64,000 nt of DNA from Sphaerolaimus hirsutus (GCA_964036195.1 OZ038454.1:26522315-26586314), one strand, 5' to 3'; positions 20,801 to 29,589 are shown, counted from the first letter of the stretch. Made by a program: numbers and translations. Notes: generated from the sequence alone by a model not told the origin.

Positions 20801-22046
20801 TTAAAGCGGGAATTAGAGCTCAGCGTCGATTCGACGTGAAATGACGACGTGAAATGATGTCGTGAAATTAATTACACGAGTGTGGATCATGCTACGGGTC
20901 TACAATTTTCTAAGGATAATATATGAATCAATACCTTAATCGTGTCCAATACTGAGTGTTATCAGCCACAACTAGAGCAAATTGAAAAATTCAATTTTTA
21001 TCATTTCACGTCATCATCATTTCACGTCATCATCATTTCACGTCACAGTGTCAGGGAACAACTTGACATTTCACGTCAGACTATTGCAAGCAATAGTCTG
21101 ACGTGAAATGTCAAGTTGTTCCCTGACGTAAAATGATGACGTGGAATGATAAAAATTGAATTTTTCAATTTGCTCTAGTTGTGGCTGATAACACTCAGTA
21201 TTGGACACGATTAAGGTATTGATTCATATATTATCCTTAGAAAATTGTAGACCCGTAGCATGATCCACACTCGTGTAATTAATTTCACGACATCATTTCA
21301 CGTCATCATTTCACGTCGAATCGACGCTGAGCTCTAATTCCCGCTAATTCGTCGACTCAAAATAACCCATCCAATAAATTCATCCACTTTTACCCGCCCA
21401 CGCAGAGCGGACGTGGGAACGAGCGCCGTGCGCGGGGGGCTGGGCGAGGGGCTGCAGCGAGGGGGTACACTCGGGGCGAAGCGACGCACCGCCCTTCCAG
21501 TGCGTTGAAATAACGGGGGGTGGGGGGGGGGGTTGTCGGCAGTTTTTGTATTTTGTTTATGGGTCTGCGCGCGGCACAAGAGTGGCCAGCTACCATGTTT
21601 TCAACGTTTTCCTTTTTTAAATGAACAGGTGAAAAACGCGTCCCGGCACTTTTCCAACAAGCGTAGTTTTTTCACTTTCTGTTTTACGTTTTCTGGCGGC
21701 CGAAATTTTTGAGTCTTTTCATTTTTCAATCTTCAATGAAGTTTTTTGACACCCTGATGTGACCCCCCCTCCCAACCATTCCAAACGATCGAGCAAAAAC
21801 AGGAACGAAAAATTCACACGAAGAAGCCCAAATCCATTCCTTCAGCCCTCATCCTCTCATCGGGAACGCCACCAGCACAACAGCACCCACCCGACCCCCC
21901 TGCCCACGTTAGCCGTGCCCGACTCCGAGCTGGACGACGACAGCGACTCGACGTCGGCTTGCGACCAGTCGCCCAGCTGGCCGGCCGGCGGCGACGTCGC
22001 GCTGCTCGAGCGACACCGCGACAGTTATTACGCCGCGCTGCAGTGA
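14665..22046 (+). CDS. Class A (rhodopsin-like) peptide GPCR, FMRFamide-receptor-like; whole gene, about 12 exons
   Basis: Seven-transmembrane receptor for a neuropeptide, expected at the plasma membrane and coupling to G proteins. My exon set is 14665(ATG 14682)-14863, 15252-15389, 15665-15796, 16119-16193, 16607-16844, 17202-17284 (tentative), 17438-17533, 17770-17859, 19846-19998, 20465-20686, 21406-21464 and 21913-22046; its phases join into one frame of 534 codons including the stop. TM1 has GLVANAANMLVF, TM2 LAASD, TM3 SVYLTV...YRYLGVCRPF, TM4 ends VLYNLPCWLE, TM5 has FCVPFGLHII, TM6 FLMCNLLAFVNNIYE and TM7 SNLLVTLNASGTALIYYTF. The TM3, TM4 and TM7 wording matches the FMRFamide/peptide-receptor branch. 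Oddities: the DRY Asp is replaced (YRY), the TM6 CWxP Pro and the NPxxY Pro are missing. Three introns are whole transposon copies. The exact ligand cannot be inferred. Confidence 0.8.
15252..15389 (+). CDS. GPCR exon 2: TM2
   Basis: Acceptor CATCTCAG|A completes the Arg codon of exon 1. The protein is INWFLLSLAASDTALLLCTL then a short first extracellular loop to VLT. The natural junction, where the transposon begins, is ACCAG|GGGCC at 15389, a non-GT donor. A canonical GTAAAG at 15420 in the same phase would add ten residues read from the transposon end (GLSQSLESDV). Both keep the frame. Confidence 0.7.
15390..15664. mobile_element. Introner-like foldback element filling GPCR intron 2
   Basis: Left terminus GGGCCTATCCCAGTCTCTGG, right terminus CAGGGTCTGGGAGTAGCGCC followed by AG: an inverted pair of the CWG family. 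The interior is AAAGTGTCATG / CATGACTTTAGACACTTTGC units in both orientations. Exon sequence resumes immediately after the right CAG. CAG is present on both sides (15387-15389, 15662-15664), consistent with a 3-bp target duplication. Confidence 0.75.
15665..15796 (+). CDS. GPCR exon 3: TM3 and second intracellular loop
   Basis: WMYPMAHTVQTCSVYLTVAL followed by SVYRYLGVCRPFWAQRNVTA. The position of the DRY motif reads YRY. The exon starts directly after the transposon terminus and ends at GTCAG|GTCTGT (phase 2). Confidence 0.85.
15900..16090. repeat. Foldback repeat in GPCR intron 3
   Basis: Left part CACGTGCCAACTATATTTAA...CGATTTTCATAAAAAGTTG and right part TAAAAATCGCACGC...TTGGCACGATTCCAACGTGA form inverted arms. 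The same family recurs at 25040-25250 and 37745-37965, where ends read GGCACGCTTCCAACGTGAGA. Unlike intron 4, this repeat does not coincide with the splice sites. Confidence 0.6.
16119..16193 (+). CDS. GPCR exon 4: TM4
   Basis: Acceptor TTTCCAACAG|A; protein LSLCLLCSLSVLYNLPCWLE then VDTRW. The ending ...CGCTG|GTGCTA is a GT donor that is the first dinucleotide of the transposon terminus (phase 2). Confidence 0.85.
16194..16606. mobile_element. Introner-like foldback element filling GPCR intron 4
   Basis: Left terminus GTGCTACTCCCAGACCCTGT, right terminus CAGTGTCTGGGAGTGCGCCC then AG. Both splice dinucleotides lie at the element ends. The right half contains about 4.5 tandem copies of a roughly 50-bp unit (TGACATTTTCCAGGGCATTT then TACATGACTTTTGACACTTT; 16362-16590), with inverted versions in the left half, so the intron can fold on itself. 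The downstream exon begins GTGCTACTCGG, repeating nine bases of the left element end. Confidence 0.8.
16607..16844 (+). CDS. GPCR exon 5: second extracellular loop, TM5, start of third intracellular loop
   Basis: CYSVTYNTSMLEVVPTALAA supplies the conserved loop cysteine and an NTS glycosylation site; YSYIAVMFCVPFGLHIILGS is TM5 with its Pro; a basic stretch RSRACRRKMTGTPRDLAVNV follows. Ends at ATACCG|GTAAGT, a strong donor, phase 0. Confidence 0.85.
17202..17284 (+). CDS. Tentative GPCR exon 6 in the third intracellular loop
   Basis: Exon 5 ends in phase 0, while the next certain exon needs two preceding bases, so an extra exon of length 3n+2 is required. A GC-rich island with acceptor ACGCAG|GAAAAT and donor GGAAA|GTGGCA gives 83 bases and the frame ENACLSGGVSLAASDQVSIS then QVDKRHG, restoring the phase. 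An alternative donor at 17297 also fits. The island is short and part of it is AT-rich, so confidence is modest. Confidence 0.4.
17290..17437. repeat. GTGACAAGT/ACTTGTCAC foldback in GPCR intron
   Basis: Units GACAAGTGACTAGT and GACAAGTAAATTTGTCAC on one side are mirrored by TGACTTGTCACTTGACTTGA and CACTAGCCACTTTCCC on the other. Similar units occur at 14340-14390/14575-14640 and 39230-39350/39616-39670, near other introns. Confidence 0.45.
17438..17533 (+). CDS. GPCR exon 7: third intracellular loop
   Basis: PVCSAIVGRTHSSISQ followed by PAAAAAQNQSTSQEA, a Ser/Ala/Gln-rich cytoplasmic loop. Acceptor GGAATTAG|C at 17437; ends GAAGCCAG|GTGCCA, a canonical donor whose GT is the start of the transposon. 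Confidence 0.75.
17534..17769. mobile_element. Introner-like foldback element filling GPCR intron 7
   Basis: The clearest case: left terminus GTGCCACTCCCGGACCCTGT, right terminus TGGTTAGGGAGTGCCCCC then AG. CAG flanks both ends (17531-17533 and 17767-17769), so removing the element plus one CAG gives an uninterrupted exon, ...GCCAG|TATCACG. Interior units are AAATGTCCTG...CATGCAAAGTGT and their complements. Confidence 0.85.
17770..17859 (+). CDS. GPCR exon 8: TM6
   Basis: ITTMLLAVAALFLMCNLLAF followed by VNNIYEMVA. The usual TM6 CWxP motif reads CNLL with no Pro. Starts directly at the transposon end and finishes at GCCAG|GTGGGT (phase 2). Confidence 0.85.
18371..19214. mobile_element. Nested TA foldbacks (TACCGTATTACCTC subfamily) in GPCR intron 8
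   Basis: Outer ends TACCGTATTACCTCTACTAT and TTGGAGGTAATACGGT; a second copy (18521 to 18951 or 19177) starts TACCGTATTACCTCGAATTA and ends TATTTCGAGGTAATACGGTA. The interior has C-rich CGAATTATCCCCCC and CGAAATACCCCC units. Intron 8 (17860-19845) is the longest of the gene and is filled mainly by repeats; 17990-18200 and 19215-19285 look like CAGAGTTG-family remnants (GTATTTATCGAGTACTCGAG). Confidence 0.6.
19304..19758. mobile_element. TA foldback, TACCGTATTTCCTCGAAATAC subfamily, in GPCR intron 8
   Basis: Ends TACCGTATTTCCTCGAAATA and TATTTCGAGGAAATACGGTA; G-rich GGTATTTCGAGGGGG arrays on both sides and the shared core (CTGCATTGCCCGG, CGTACGCAGACGTCG) seen in other copies. Confidence 0.75.
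19846..19998 (+). CDS. GPCR exon 9: TM7
   Basis: KSIARRYNEQLQIMLYGGDA followed by FTMLVELSNLLVTLNASGTA then LIYYTFIAKY. The SNLLVTLNAS...IYYTF pattern stands where NPxxY usually lies and is typical of peptide receptors of this branch. Acceptor CTTCGCAG|A, donor TATAG|GTTTGT (phase 2). Confidence 0.85.
   Translation, partial: KEHCAQVQRAAADHVVRRRRVHHARRAEQPARHFERFRNGAYLLHFHCQV
20465..20686 (+). CDS. GPCR exon 10: helix 8 and cytoplasmic tail
   Basis: Acceptor CCAATCAG|A; protein TIVRRQLQRAACMHLWKKRP followed by SIDSATPADRKITTMSMLNR and SKSLESVTRDQIK, basic and Ser/Thr-rich with Cys residues usable for palmitoylation. The 3' end is uncertain: a GT donor in the right phase occurs at 20687, but coding composition fades after ACCAG at 20611, where the next bases are GG. 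Confidence 0.65.
20805..21343. mobile_element. PIF/Harbinger-like hairpin MITE in GPCR intron 10
   Basis: Ends AGCGGGAATTAGAGCTCAGC / GCTGAGCTCTAATTCCCGC next to TAA (20802-20804; 21344-21346). Arms of about 250 bp are near-perfect complements. The sequence is almost identical to copies at 7518 and 43714. Confidence 0.8.
21406..21464 (+). CDS. GPCR exon 11: cytoplasmic tail (short)
   Basis: Acceptor CCCACGCAG|A and donor GGGG|GTACAC; the frame gives ADVGTSAVRGGLGEGLQRG. Phases match both neighbours (2 in, 1 out), and the segment is GC-rich, but it is short and low in complexity. Confidence 0.5.
21913..22046 (+). CDS. GPCR last exon: C-terminus
   Basis: Acceptor CCCACGTTAG|CC; protein VPDSELDDDSDSTSACDQ then SPSWPAGGDVALLERHRDSY and YAALQ, stop TGA at 22044-22046. 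An acidic Ser-rich patch such as this is a common kinase/arrestin site in receptor tails. Confidence 0.7.
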
Positions 22047-22190
22047 CGCGTTTCGGTGATGTGATGACCTCAGATTTTACCAGGCTGTTGTTATTTACGT
22101 TGTTCGGTCGTTTATGGTATTATTTAATACCACATTCATGGTACCACGTATGACGTCACTCACCACTTGACATTTTTGTTGACCCTTATG

Positions 22191-22310
22191 TAGTGATGAA
22201 ATGGCGCCATTTGAAAGCGCCAAGGAGCGCCGCGCCATGGCGCCGTTGCTTATAGCACTGATAAATGGCCCCAGCGCCATTTTTTCTGACTCTTCCGATT
22301 TTCATCACTA
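22191..22310. mobile_element. Short hAT-like element, TAGTGATGAAA ends, GGCGCC units
   Basis: TIRs TAGTGATGAAA / TTTTCATCACTA about 145 bp past the GPCR stop codon. Flanks CCCTTATG and CACTTGTC match at only 5 of 8 positions, so this is an old or damaged copy. Confidence 0.6.
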
Positions 22311-22388
22311 CACTTGTCCCCGTGCAGAATTGGCCCTATAAGCGTGGCCACAATGTGCAATGACTCCTGCCATTTTATCGCATGCATT

Positions 22389-22873
22389 CATAGTTGTTAA
22401 AACGTATTTACTCGATAAATAGGAATACTCGAGTACTGCGTAAATACGTTTACGTTTCCTCCTGAAAAAAACCCTGGTATTCACAAACTAGCGTACTTTT
22501 TGAAAGTACGCGAGTACATAAAACGTCTTTCAGATTACATAGGCTTTTACATAGGCTTTTTCAAAAAAAGGGGAGGAAAAAAACAGGGAAAAATATGCAA
22601 AATAGCTTAAAACAAAGCATAAACACATTAACTAGTGAATTTAAGAGTAAAATGTTTGAAAATTAGTGATTTTGAGGGACAATTGTGGCAAAATTTCTGA
22701 AAAATACCCACTTTTACATTTTCCAGGGACAAAAGTAATTTACTAACGTTTGCTCATGAGTAAGAGTATAGAAAAAATTTACTTTACGTTTTCTGTACAC
22801 AACGGTGAGTAAACAATTAATACTTTACATTTACGTTTACTTTCAAAAAAGATCAGTACTTTTAACAACTCTG
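22389..22873. mobile_element. hAT-like element, CATAGTTGTTAAAACG/CAACTCTG ends
   Basis: Perfect 8-bp duplication CATGCATT at 22381-22388 and 22874-22881. Subterminal units are ACTCGAGTAC and AAACGT, with no transposase. Confidence 0.85.
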
Positions 22874-22881
22874 CATGCATT

Positions 22882-23365
22882 CATCATCAACGTTGTGCAA
22901 TTTAACTCATCTGGAATTTTTTGTGTTTTTTATCGACCAAGCTGTTTCCCTAGATAATTACAGTTTTAATTCGGCGAGCTTGCGGCAACATTACGAATGA
23001 TGAAACTAAATTAAAATGAACTTTTATTGATTTCGTTTTCGACATAAATATACTCGGCGTCGACGGACCGCAAAGTATGTCTACAAAATTACTTATGTCT
23101 TAGTCGCAAGCAGGATGCTTATGCATATGCACACACTTTCACAAAAGTAACAATACTTAAAAAGGCGGATTCGCGTACAAGGGACGAACGATTTTTTCCT
23201 GAAACTTTTTTCTTTTTGGTTTCAACAACTTAAATTTTTTTGATCATTACGCCAAGATGGAGTGTTTCCATAAAAAAATGCATAGCATGCGGTCAAAAGA
23301 ATATGTATAGGTGATTAAAAAGAATCGCTCAAAGGGGGCCTAATCGAAGATATACGGTATTTAGA
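22882..23365. other. AT-rich intergenic DNA, nothing recognised
   Basis: No gene or repeat terminus identified. Confidence 0.4.
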
Positions 23366-23610
23366 TACCGTATTTCCTCGAAATACCCCCCTCAAAATCG
23401 GCACTATGAATTTGTGGTCCGGGAAATGCATAACAGATGTTCAAAAGACTTACTGTGTCACGTTAGAACATCGTTTATACCATCTACATCCTTATATAAG
23501 GCTGTAAAAACTTATAAAGGGTGGTTATTGTTGCATTTTTCACGTTTCTCTCTCAAAATTCTCACTCTGAAACAATCACCCCCCGGGGGGTATTTCGAGG
23601 AAATACGGTA
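23366..23610. mobile_element. TA foldback, TACCGTATTTCCTCGAAATAC subfamily
   Basis: Ends TACCGTATTTCCTCGAAATA and TATTTCGAGGAAATACGGTA. Contains half of the shared core (TTTATACCATCTACATCCTT, CTTATAAAGGGTGG). Confidence 0.75.
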
Positions 23611-23931
23611 TATATTATCTAAAAACACCCCACGCGCACGTGAAAAAAATCAACGGAGTACAAAATTGTTCCTCCCACGCTTCTATTGGCTAATGTATCT
23701 TATCCCATGGTTTGTAAGCAGATGATTACCATGCGCGCCCTCGCTGAAGAGAAAAACGCAATTTTATGTATTGAAAACATTTGCAAGGTGTCGTTTTCGC
23801 ATTTGGGTTCATATATCTTGCTGACTGAACAGTTTACGTTGAGATCTACCGTATACCATCCGAATAATGGACCAAATATTCAATAATTTTTATCGCAAGG
23901 CAATACACATTCTCCTGTGCTACAGATGTTA

Positions 23932-24083
23932 AAAGTACCGAACTCATTTCAAAGTATACGTAAACGCAAAGTATTTATTTTTTTCCTCGCCCTCGTGTAG
24001 TACAGAAAACTTGTAGTAAATTTCTTAAAGTACATTACTTTGATAGTAAAAATGTGAAAGTAAAAACGATTGACCAACTTTAT
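23932..24083. mobile_element. Short hAT-like MITE of the GTTAAAAGTAC family
   Basis: CAGATGTTAAAAGTACCGAA at the left and GATTGACCAACTTTAT at the right, flanked by CCTGTGCT (23924-23931) and GCTGTGCT (24084-24091), 7/8. Confidence 0.55.
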
Positions 24084-24141
24084 GCTGTGCTAAAAATTAG
24101 CGCACAATTTATTCATCAAATTATGGTAAGATTGTGTGTAA

Positions 24142-24583
24142 TGCTGCAATTACAGCTCGGGTGTAAAATTGACCAGGCGTAAAATTGAATTTGGGCGTAA
24201 AATTAATTACAGATGAATGGATAAAGATACGACATTGTTATGTCAGTCAAAGAAAGCTTAGATGCAGATGTTTCTTGTGTCCAAAGCTCATGAGTTTATT
24301 TTAATCGTACTAGGAGTTATGAATTTTAGCACAATTTTGTCAATTATGCGCTGTAAGTGGCGTAAAATTAGGGTGTAAAATTAAAAAAATTTGCGCCAAA
24401 ATTCATAACTTCTAGTGCAATTAAAATAAACTGATGAGCTTTGGACACAAGCAACATCTGCATGTGCGCTTTCTTTGACTGAACTTACAACGCCATATCT
24501 TTATCCATTCACCTGTAATTTATTTTACACCCAAAAATCAATTTTACGCTGGTCAATTTTACGCCCGAGCTGTAATCGCAGCA
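24142..24583. mobile_element. PIF/Harbinger-like hairpin MITE, TGCTGCAATTACAGCTCGG ends
   Basis: TAA on both sides (24139-24141, 24584-24586). Arms with GTAAAATTGACCAGGCG-type units and AAACTCATGAGCTTTGGACA are complementary. Close relative at 38147-38588. Confidence 0.8.
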
Positions 24584-24780
24584 TAAATCATGTATCCCGG
24601 TCATAAATAACATTTTGTATACGTGTTATCGTAAACATCTCTGTTCTTGAAACAGTCTTCTACCGTAAGCAGAGCTAAAATAATGTAAATATGGTTTGTG
24701 CCGCCCGTAAATGTAGATGTAAATAAGTATACCCGCCAACAATCCATCGAAGTTTTCACGGAATTGAGATCCCTTCTCAG

Positions 24781-24964
24781 GTGCCAGTCCCGCGCCCTGT
24801 AAGTAGAGTGTCAAACGTCATGTAACGTATCATACAAATTTGACAAACTTCATGTAAAATGACAAATGTTCAGTATTGAAATCTTTTTTTATTTTTTTTA
24901 TTGCCATTTTACACGACATCTAACACATTACTTAACACTTTCCAGGGTGCGGCACTGCCCCCAG
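24781..24964. mobile_element. Intergenic copy of the introner-like CWG family
   Basis: Left terminus GTGCCAGTCCCGCGCCCTGT preceded by CAG (24778-24780); right terminus CAGGGTGCGGCACTGCCCC followed by CAG (24962-24964). Same layout as the GPCR intron copies, including a GT start and CAG end, but I see no exons on either side. Confidence 0.75.
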
Positions 24965-25039
24965 AAATAAATTTACAATGTACCAAAATGGTTCCACATT
25001 CAAGAACTACCATCATTACTAAAGATTGAAGTTTCCAAT

Positions 25040-25250
25040 GTATACTCGCATGGTTCCTGTTGGAACGATTTTTTGATTTGCGATTTTCATAAAAAAGTTG
25101 AAAAAAGTCATCTCTGTTATAACGCTATACGTTAACTTTTTCACAGCAATGATTATTTATCATTTTTTATACAAAAGTCGCATGCTTTATTATCATTGGC
25201 ACGCTTCCAACGTGAGACATAAATGAGTGCGAGGGCAGAGTATCATGTCC
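25040..25250. repeat. Foldback repeat, TTTTCATAAAAAAGTTG family
   Basis: TTGCGATTTTCATAAAAAAG at the left and AAAAGTCGCATGCTTTATTA then TTGGCACGCTTCCAACGTGA at the right. Same family as 15900-16090 and 37745-37965. Confidence 0.6.
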
Positions 25251-26186
25251 GCCCAGATACACCCTGTCCCTGACATCATTCCAAAGATTCCAGCATTCTG
25301 TTTTTTTGTTCATCGTTACTCCTATCTTCCCATTTTTTCCCCAACGGAAATCAATCTCAGTGCGATTCTACTATGACGGCAAAAAACTAAATTTTGCTAC
25401 TCGAATAACCTTAAAGATTACAATTTTTTAAATCTTCATATTGTTCATTTCTTCAAATATATGCAAAATCTTCAAGTGTTTTAAGTATATTTATGTGTAA
25501 AGTGTTTAAGTGTTCATTATTGTTTTTCAACAGTCCACAATTAACAATAAAAATTAGAAGATTAAAAATCGTTTCCGAATTGCCGTTTGCCATCGTAACG
25601 AACGAAAACGGCAACATGTCTTTGTATCTATCTCGAAATTTCAATTTATTCAAATTTGTAGTGCCTCCATTCTCTCTAAAAATACATACAGAAACATCAT
25701 TCAACAGATACTTCTTCTCAATTCACAATGGTGCCAATCACTTTTGATGAATGTGTAGTTTGTGTACAAAACATAGGTAGGTAAATATTGCCTAGCGGAA
25801 TCGCTATACAAAATTAAAATAGAATATATGGTCGATGTATGGCGGCACAATATCATGAAAAGGTTGCAGATATTAGAATTGGGTTATTTCAAAATTTTCG
25901 GATTTGGGTATCGGGTCCAATAAAGTTCGGGATGATTATCGGTTCCAATTTCTTTGGCGGGTATTCGGTTTAGAGTACGGGACCCCGCACCCGAATTTTT
26001 TGTGATTTTACAGTCCCGATCCTAATCCCAATTCCAAAATTTCATTCCCAATCACGAAATCTGAAAATTCCAAAAAAACGTTTAATATCAAAACTGTGTC
26101 AAAATCCTGATTACTTTCCCACCTTGATCCTGAAAACAAAACAAACAACTACCTAATCCCGATCCCGATTCCAACAACCCAATCCC
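25251..26186. other. AT-rich intergenic DNA with two overlapping frames of unclear status
   Basis: Frames of 83 and 84 codons on opposite strands at 25453-25747 overlap each other, which argues against either being a gene. 25890-26186 is rich in CGGGTCC / ATCCCGATTCC units leading into the tandem repeat. Confidence 0.35.
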
Positions 26187-26269
26187 TCGGGTCGGGTCGG
26201 GTCGGGTCGGGTCGGATCGGGTCGGGTCGGGTCGGATCGGGTCGGGTCGGGTCGGGTCGGGTCGGGTTT
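26187..26269. repeat. (GGGTC)n microsatellite
   Basis: About 16 tandem pentamers GGGTC with interspersed GGATC variants. The repetitive Pro-Asp-Thr-Arg reading frame over it is an artefact of the repeat. Confidence 0.9.
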
Positions 26270-26503
26270 CCAACTCTCACAATATACACTCATATTGATG
26301 GCATTGATCATACACGTCCGATTTATTTACAGCAAATTCTGGTGAAGAGCCCCGTTGGGAGCTGACGTTTTATCATTGTCCAATGTTTATACATCTTTAT
26401 ATTTTACGGGGTTTTTTATCAGGCGGGCGCTTTTTTCGCGATAATTCACATTTAATTGGTTGAATGGGCAATTCTATTCGGAATAAAGTTATGGTATTGT
26501 AAA

Positions 26504-26884
26504 TACCGTACCTATATCCTCGAAATATCCCCTCAAAATGACACTATGAATTTATAAACCCCCTCGAAATACCCCCCCCCCCCCCCCAATTGAGTGTAAA
26601 GAGATCGTGATTGACAAAAGCTGCAGTTTGTGATACGGGCAGGGCAATGCAGAACACTCGTTAAAAACAAAACAATGTCTTTGTTACTTTAGTAGAACAT
26701 GATTTATACCATTGATTTTCTACGTCTGCGTACGTTACAACCAACAAATTAGTACTGGGAGTTAAAAAATTTCTGGCGAAAAATTAAAACCCCCCTCGAA
26801 ATACCCTCCCCCTCGTTTAAGCCCAATTCAAAATATTCACACCGAGAAAAAAACTCCCTGGGGGTATTTCGAGGAAATACGGTA
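26504..26884. mobile_element. TA foldback, TACCGTACCTATATCCTCG variant
   Basis: Degenerate left end and good right end (TATTTCGAGGAAATACGGTA); interior C-rich CGAAATACCCC and shared core (GCAGTTTGTGATACGG, CAGAACACTCGTTAAAA). Confidence 0.65.
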
Positions 26885-27066
26885 GTTGGTTTACCGCTTT
26901 ATAAGAACTATAGGTATTTAAGTATATTGAACATCGAATTATTGGACATTGGGAGAGATATCTAGATATAACTAATATCAAATTTCAAATTATCCTCAGT
27001 CTATTGTACGTAACCTACATCTGAGTTGAGAACGATCAAAAATGTTCGCGTTACTATTTCTTTACA

Positions 27067-27311
27067 TACCGTATTTCCTCGAAATACCCCCAGGGGGTTT
27101 ATTTTTTTGGTATTTCGAGGGGGTGTATTATTTTGCCAGAAATTTTCGAGAAGGATCGTAGTAAAGAATGGGCTATTTCATATATGGTATACGTCATGTA
27201 CCTTCTTCCAGACAGGGGGGGGTATTTCGAGGGGGGGGGGGGTATTTTTTTCCCAGCTCGAAAACACCTGGGGGTAATTCGAGGGGGGGGGGGGTTCGAG
27301 GAAATACGGTA
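27067..27311. mobile_element. TA foldback, TACCGTATTTCCTCGAAATAC subfamily
   Basis: Ends TACCGTATTTCCTCGAAATA and TTCGAGGAAATACGGTA with G-rich GGTATTTCGAGGGGG arrays between. Short copy lacking most of the core. Confidence 0.75.
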
Positions 27312-27641
27312 GATAGGGGGCAGGGTGTTATTCAGGGGGGGGGGGGCATTTTTGCACTTGGATGAAAACGCACAATAACTCCACCTACCTACAATTGGAT
27401 CGGTGATTCGATTAAACCGACACGTTTTTCCGAAACCCATTCTAACCAAATTTATTTTGAATTTTTGCAGCGCACAAATTTGGATGCAATAATTACAATA
27501 ATCGGGACGCCGATAAAAAACCTGTCGGAAAAATTAATTTTCGCAAATGGCGGTAACAGCGCATTTTCTGACAAAAGCAAAAAGAAGCCATCCATTCATG
27601 TTTTCTTTACCGCACATTCTTCATGTATTTGCGCTACTATG
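27312..27641. other. Intergenic, G-run then AT-rich, nothing recognised
   Basis: A G-run near 27338-27350 looks like a broken foldback fragment. No gene found. Confidence 0.35.
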
Positions 27642-28762
27642 CAGAGTTGTTAAAAGTCCCGAATTTAATCAAAGTAAAGTAAATGTAAATGTTAAGTATT
27701 TATTTTTTACTCTTAACGTAGTAAATGTACGTTTCCCCAAAAAAGTAAAATGATGTATTTATGATGGATTTTGCCTCAATTGTCAGTCAAAAAACCTATT
27801 TTCTGGTTCTTTTGCACATTTTCACCTTCACAATTCACTGTTTCTTTGCCTATTTTGAGTTATTTTTGCTTATATATGTGTTAATACACCCATTTTAGGA
27901 TATTTCCACATTCTTAGGTTTTTCTCTTGAATGTCTTGAAAAAGCTACATAACATTAAAGCCTCAGCCGCAGATTTTATATTAGATAAATTTTGGGAAAG
28001 TGTATTAAACATATAAATGACTCAAACAGATCAAAATGGCTGTGTCAACACTGTTCCGCTTTTTACCTTTTCCAGAAAAGGAGTAATGTTATACTCCGCA
28101 GACCAGTATGTCCAGTATTTTTAGCAACTCTTTGTAAAAGCCTATATGAAATACGTTTTCTGTACACAAGTACTTTCAAAAAGTATATGTAAATGCGACT
28201 GCAGGTACTTTTTCTGAGAAAAAGTAAACGTATTTACCTACCGTATTTCCTCGAAATACCCCCCCCCCCTCGAAATACCCCCCCCCCCCCTCGTTTGACC
28301 CCCCCCCCTCTCGAGACCACTATGAAACAATCACCCCCCCCTCGAAATACCCCCCCCAAATTGAGTGTAAAGAGAACGTACATCACAAATATGGCAGTTT
28401 GTGTTCTGCGTAGTGCAGAACACACGTTAAAACAATGTCGGAATCACGTTAGAACAGTGTACATACCATCTACATACTAATATTAGTCTACAGAACCTTA
28501 TAAATAGCGGTTTTTGTTGCATTTTCGACGTCTGCGTACGTTTCAGACGACAATTTCGTACTTGGTTTTCAAAAAATTTTCTTGTGAAATAATAACCCCC
28601 CCCCCCCTCGAAATACCCCCCCCCCCTCGTTTAACCCCCCCCCCCCTCTCGGGACCACTATGAAACAATCACCCCCCGGGGGGTATTTCGAGGAAATACG
28701 GTAGTACTCGAGCTCGAACTTACGTCTTTTTCGAATAAACGTAAATACGTTTAACAACTATG
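27642..28762. mobile_element. hAT-like CAGAGTTG-family element with a TA foldback inside
   Basis: Starts CAGAGTTGTTAAAAGTCC and ends CGTTTAACAACTATG, with TACTTTAC/ACGT subterminal units. No 8-bp duplication is visible (CTACTATG against CAATTTTT), so the two ends may belong to different insertions. A TA foldback occupies 28239-28703. Confidence 0.5.
28239..28703. mobile_element. TA foldback, TACCGTATTTCCTCGAAATAC subfamily (nested)
   Basis: Ends TACCGTATTTCCTCGAAATA / TATTTCGAGGAAATACGGTA, with CCCCCTCGTTTGACCCC and TCTCGAGACCACTATGAAAC units repeated on both sides and the common core (CAGTTTGTGTTCTGCGTAGT). Confidence 0.75.
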
Positions 28763-28989
28763 CAATTTTTACAAGTAGAACTCATTCGCGGGGGCGTTAC
28801 TGTACATGTTTAATGCGCTAGCTCTCTGGCATCTGAAATCCTTCTTTGTACAAATTTAGAGTCTACCGGTAGCATATCTTACAATGAGATCTACCATATC
28901 CTATCTGAATGAACGAACAAACATTAAAAATCTTCTCATCACATCACATTGCACCCACTTCGGGTGAATTTGGTGCTCAATTTTTCACG

Positions 28990-29496
28990 TGACTATTTCT
29001 TTTAATAGAACGGCGCCGTTCTATTTTTTCGTCAACTTTTTTTACCTGCCGTTCTATTGGAGGTACCGTTCTATTGGAGGTGCCGCTCTATTTTTTCATC
29101 AAACTTTTTCACACAATTTTCATTTGAACATAGTATTTTTAGTGAAACATGAGCGACATTTTAATATCAGAGCATCAATAAATACAAACAAAACCAATTG
29201 TGAAAACAATCCCTCTATCTTTGTTCTGAAAGCCTTGGATGTTCTTAACAACAATTTTTCAAATATTTTTGTGTTTTGGCACTCTTACAACGTTATTTTT
29301 ACCTGCTGTTCTATTGGAGGTGCCGTTCTATTGGAGGTGCCGTTCTATTAGAGGTGCCGTTCTATTGGAGGTGCCGTTCTATTGGAGGCTGCCGCTCTAT
29401 TCTTTTCATGGGTGTGAAAAAGTGCCAAAACCTGCCGTTCTATTGGAGGTGCCGTTCTATTGGAGGTATGCCGTTCTATTAGAAGAAGTACGGTAT
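28990..29496. mobile_element. Foldback of the TTCTTCTAATAG subfamily with a GAGGTGCCGTTCTATTG minisatellite
   Basis: Related to 3470-3868: right end CTATTAGAAGAAGTACGGTA. The second half (29305-29475) is a tandem array of a 17-18-bp unit, GAGGTGCCGTTCTATTG, at least seven copies. The Tyr/Trp/Arg/Gly-rich frames here come from the repeat. Confidence 0.65.
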
Positions 29497-29589
29497 TCAT
29501 CAAAATATGGTATCGTTGCTTGTATAGCGTTCTGTCCTTCCAGTTCCCCAGTTAACAGTCAGCTATTGTACCAAGTGACATAACGGTAC

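Noticed and set aside
25453..25747. Two 83-84-codon frames on opposite strands
   Set aside because: They overlap almost completely, are AT-rich like the flanks and show no domain.
26088..26273. Minus-strand frame with repeated Pro-Asp-Pro-Thr-Arg
   Set aside because: Product of the (GGGTC)n microsatellite; no start context or conservation pattern.
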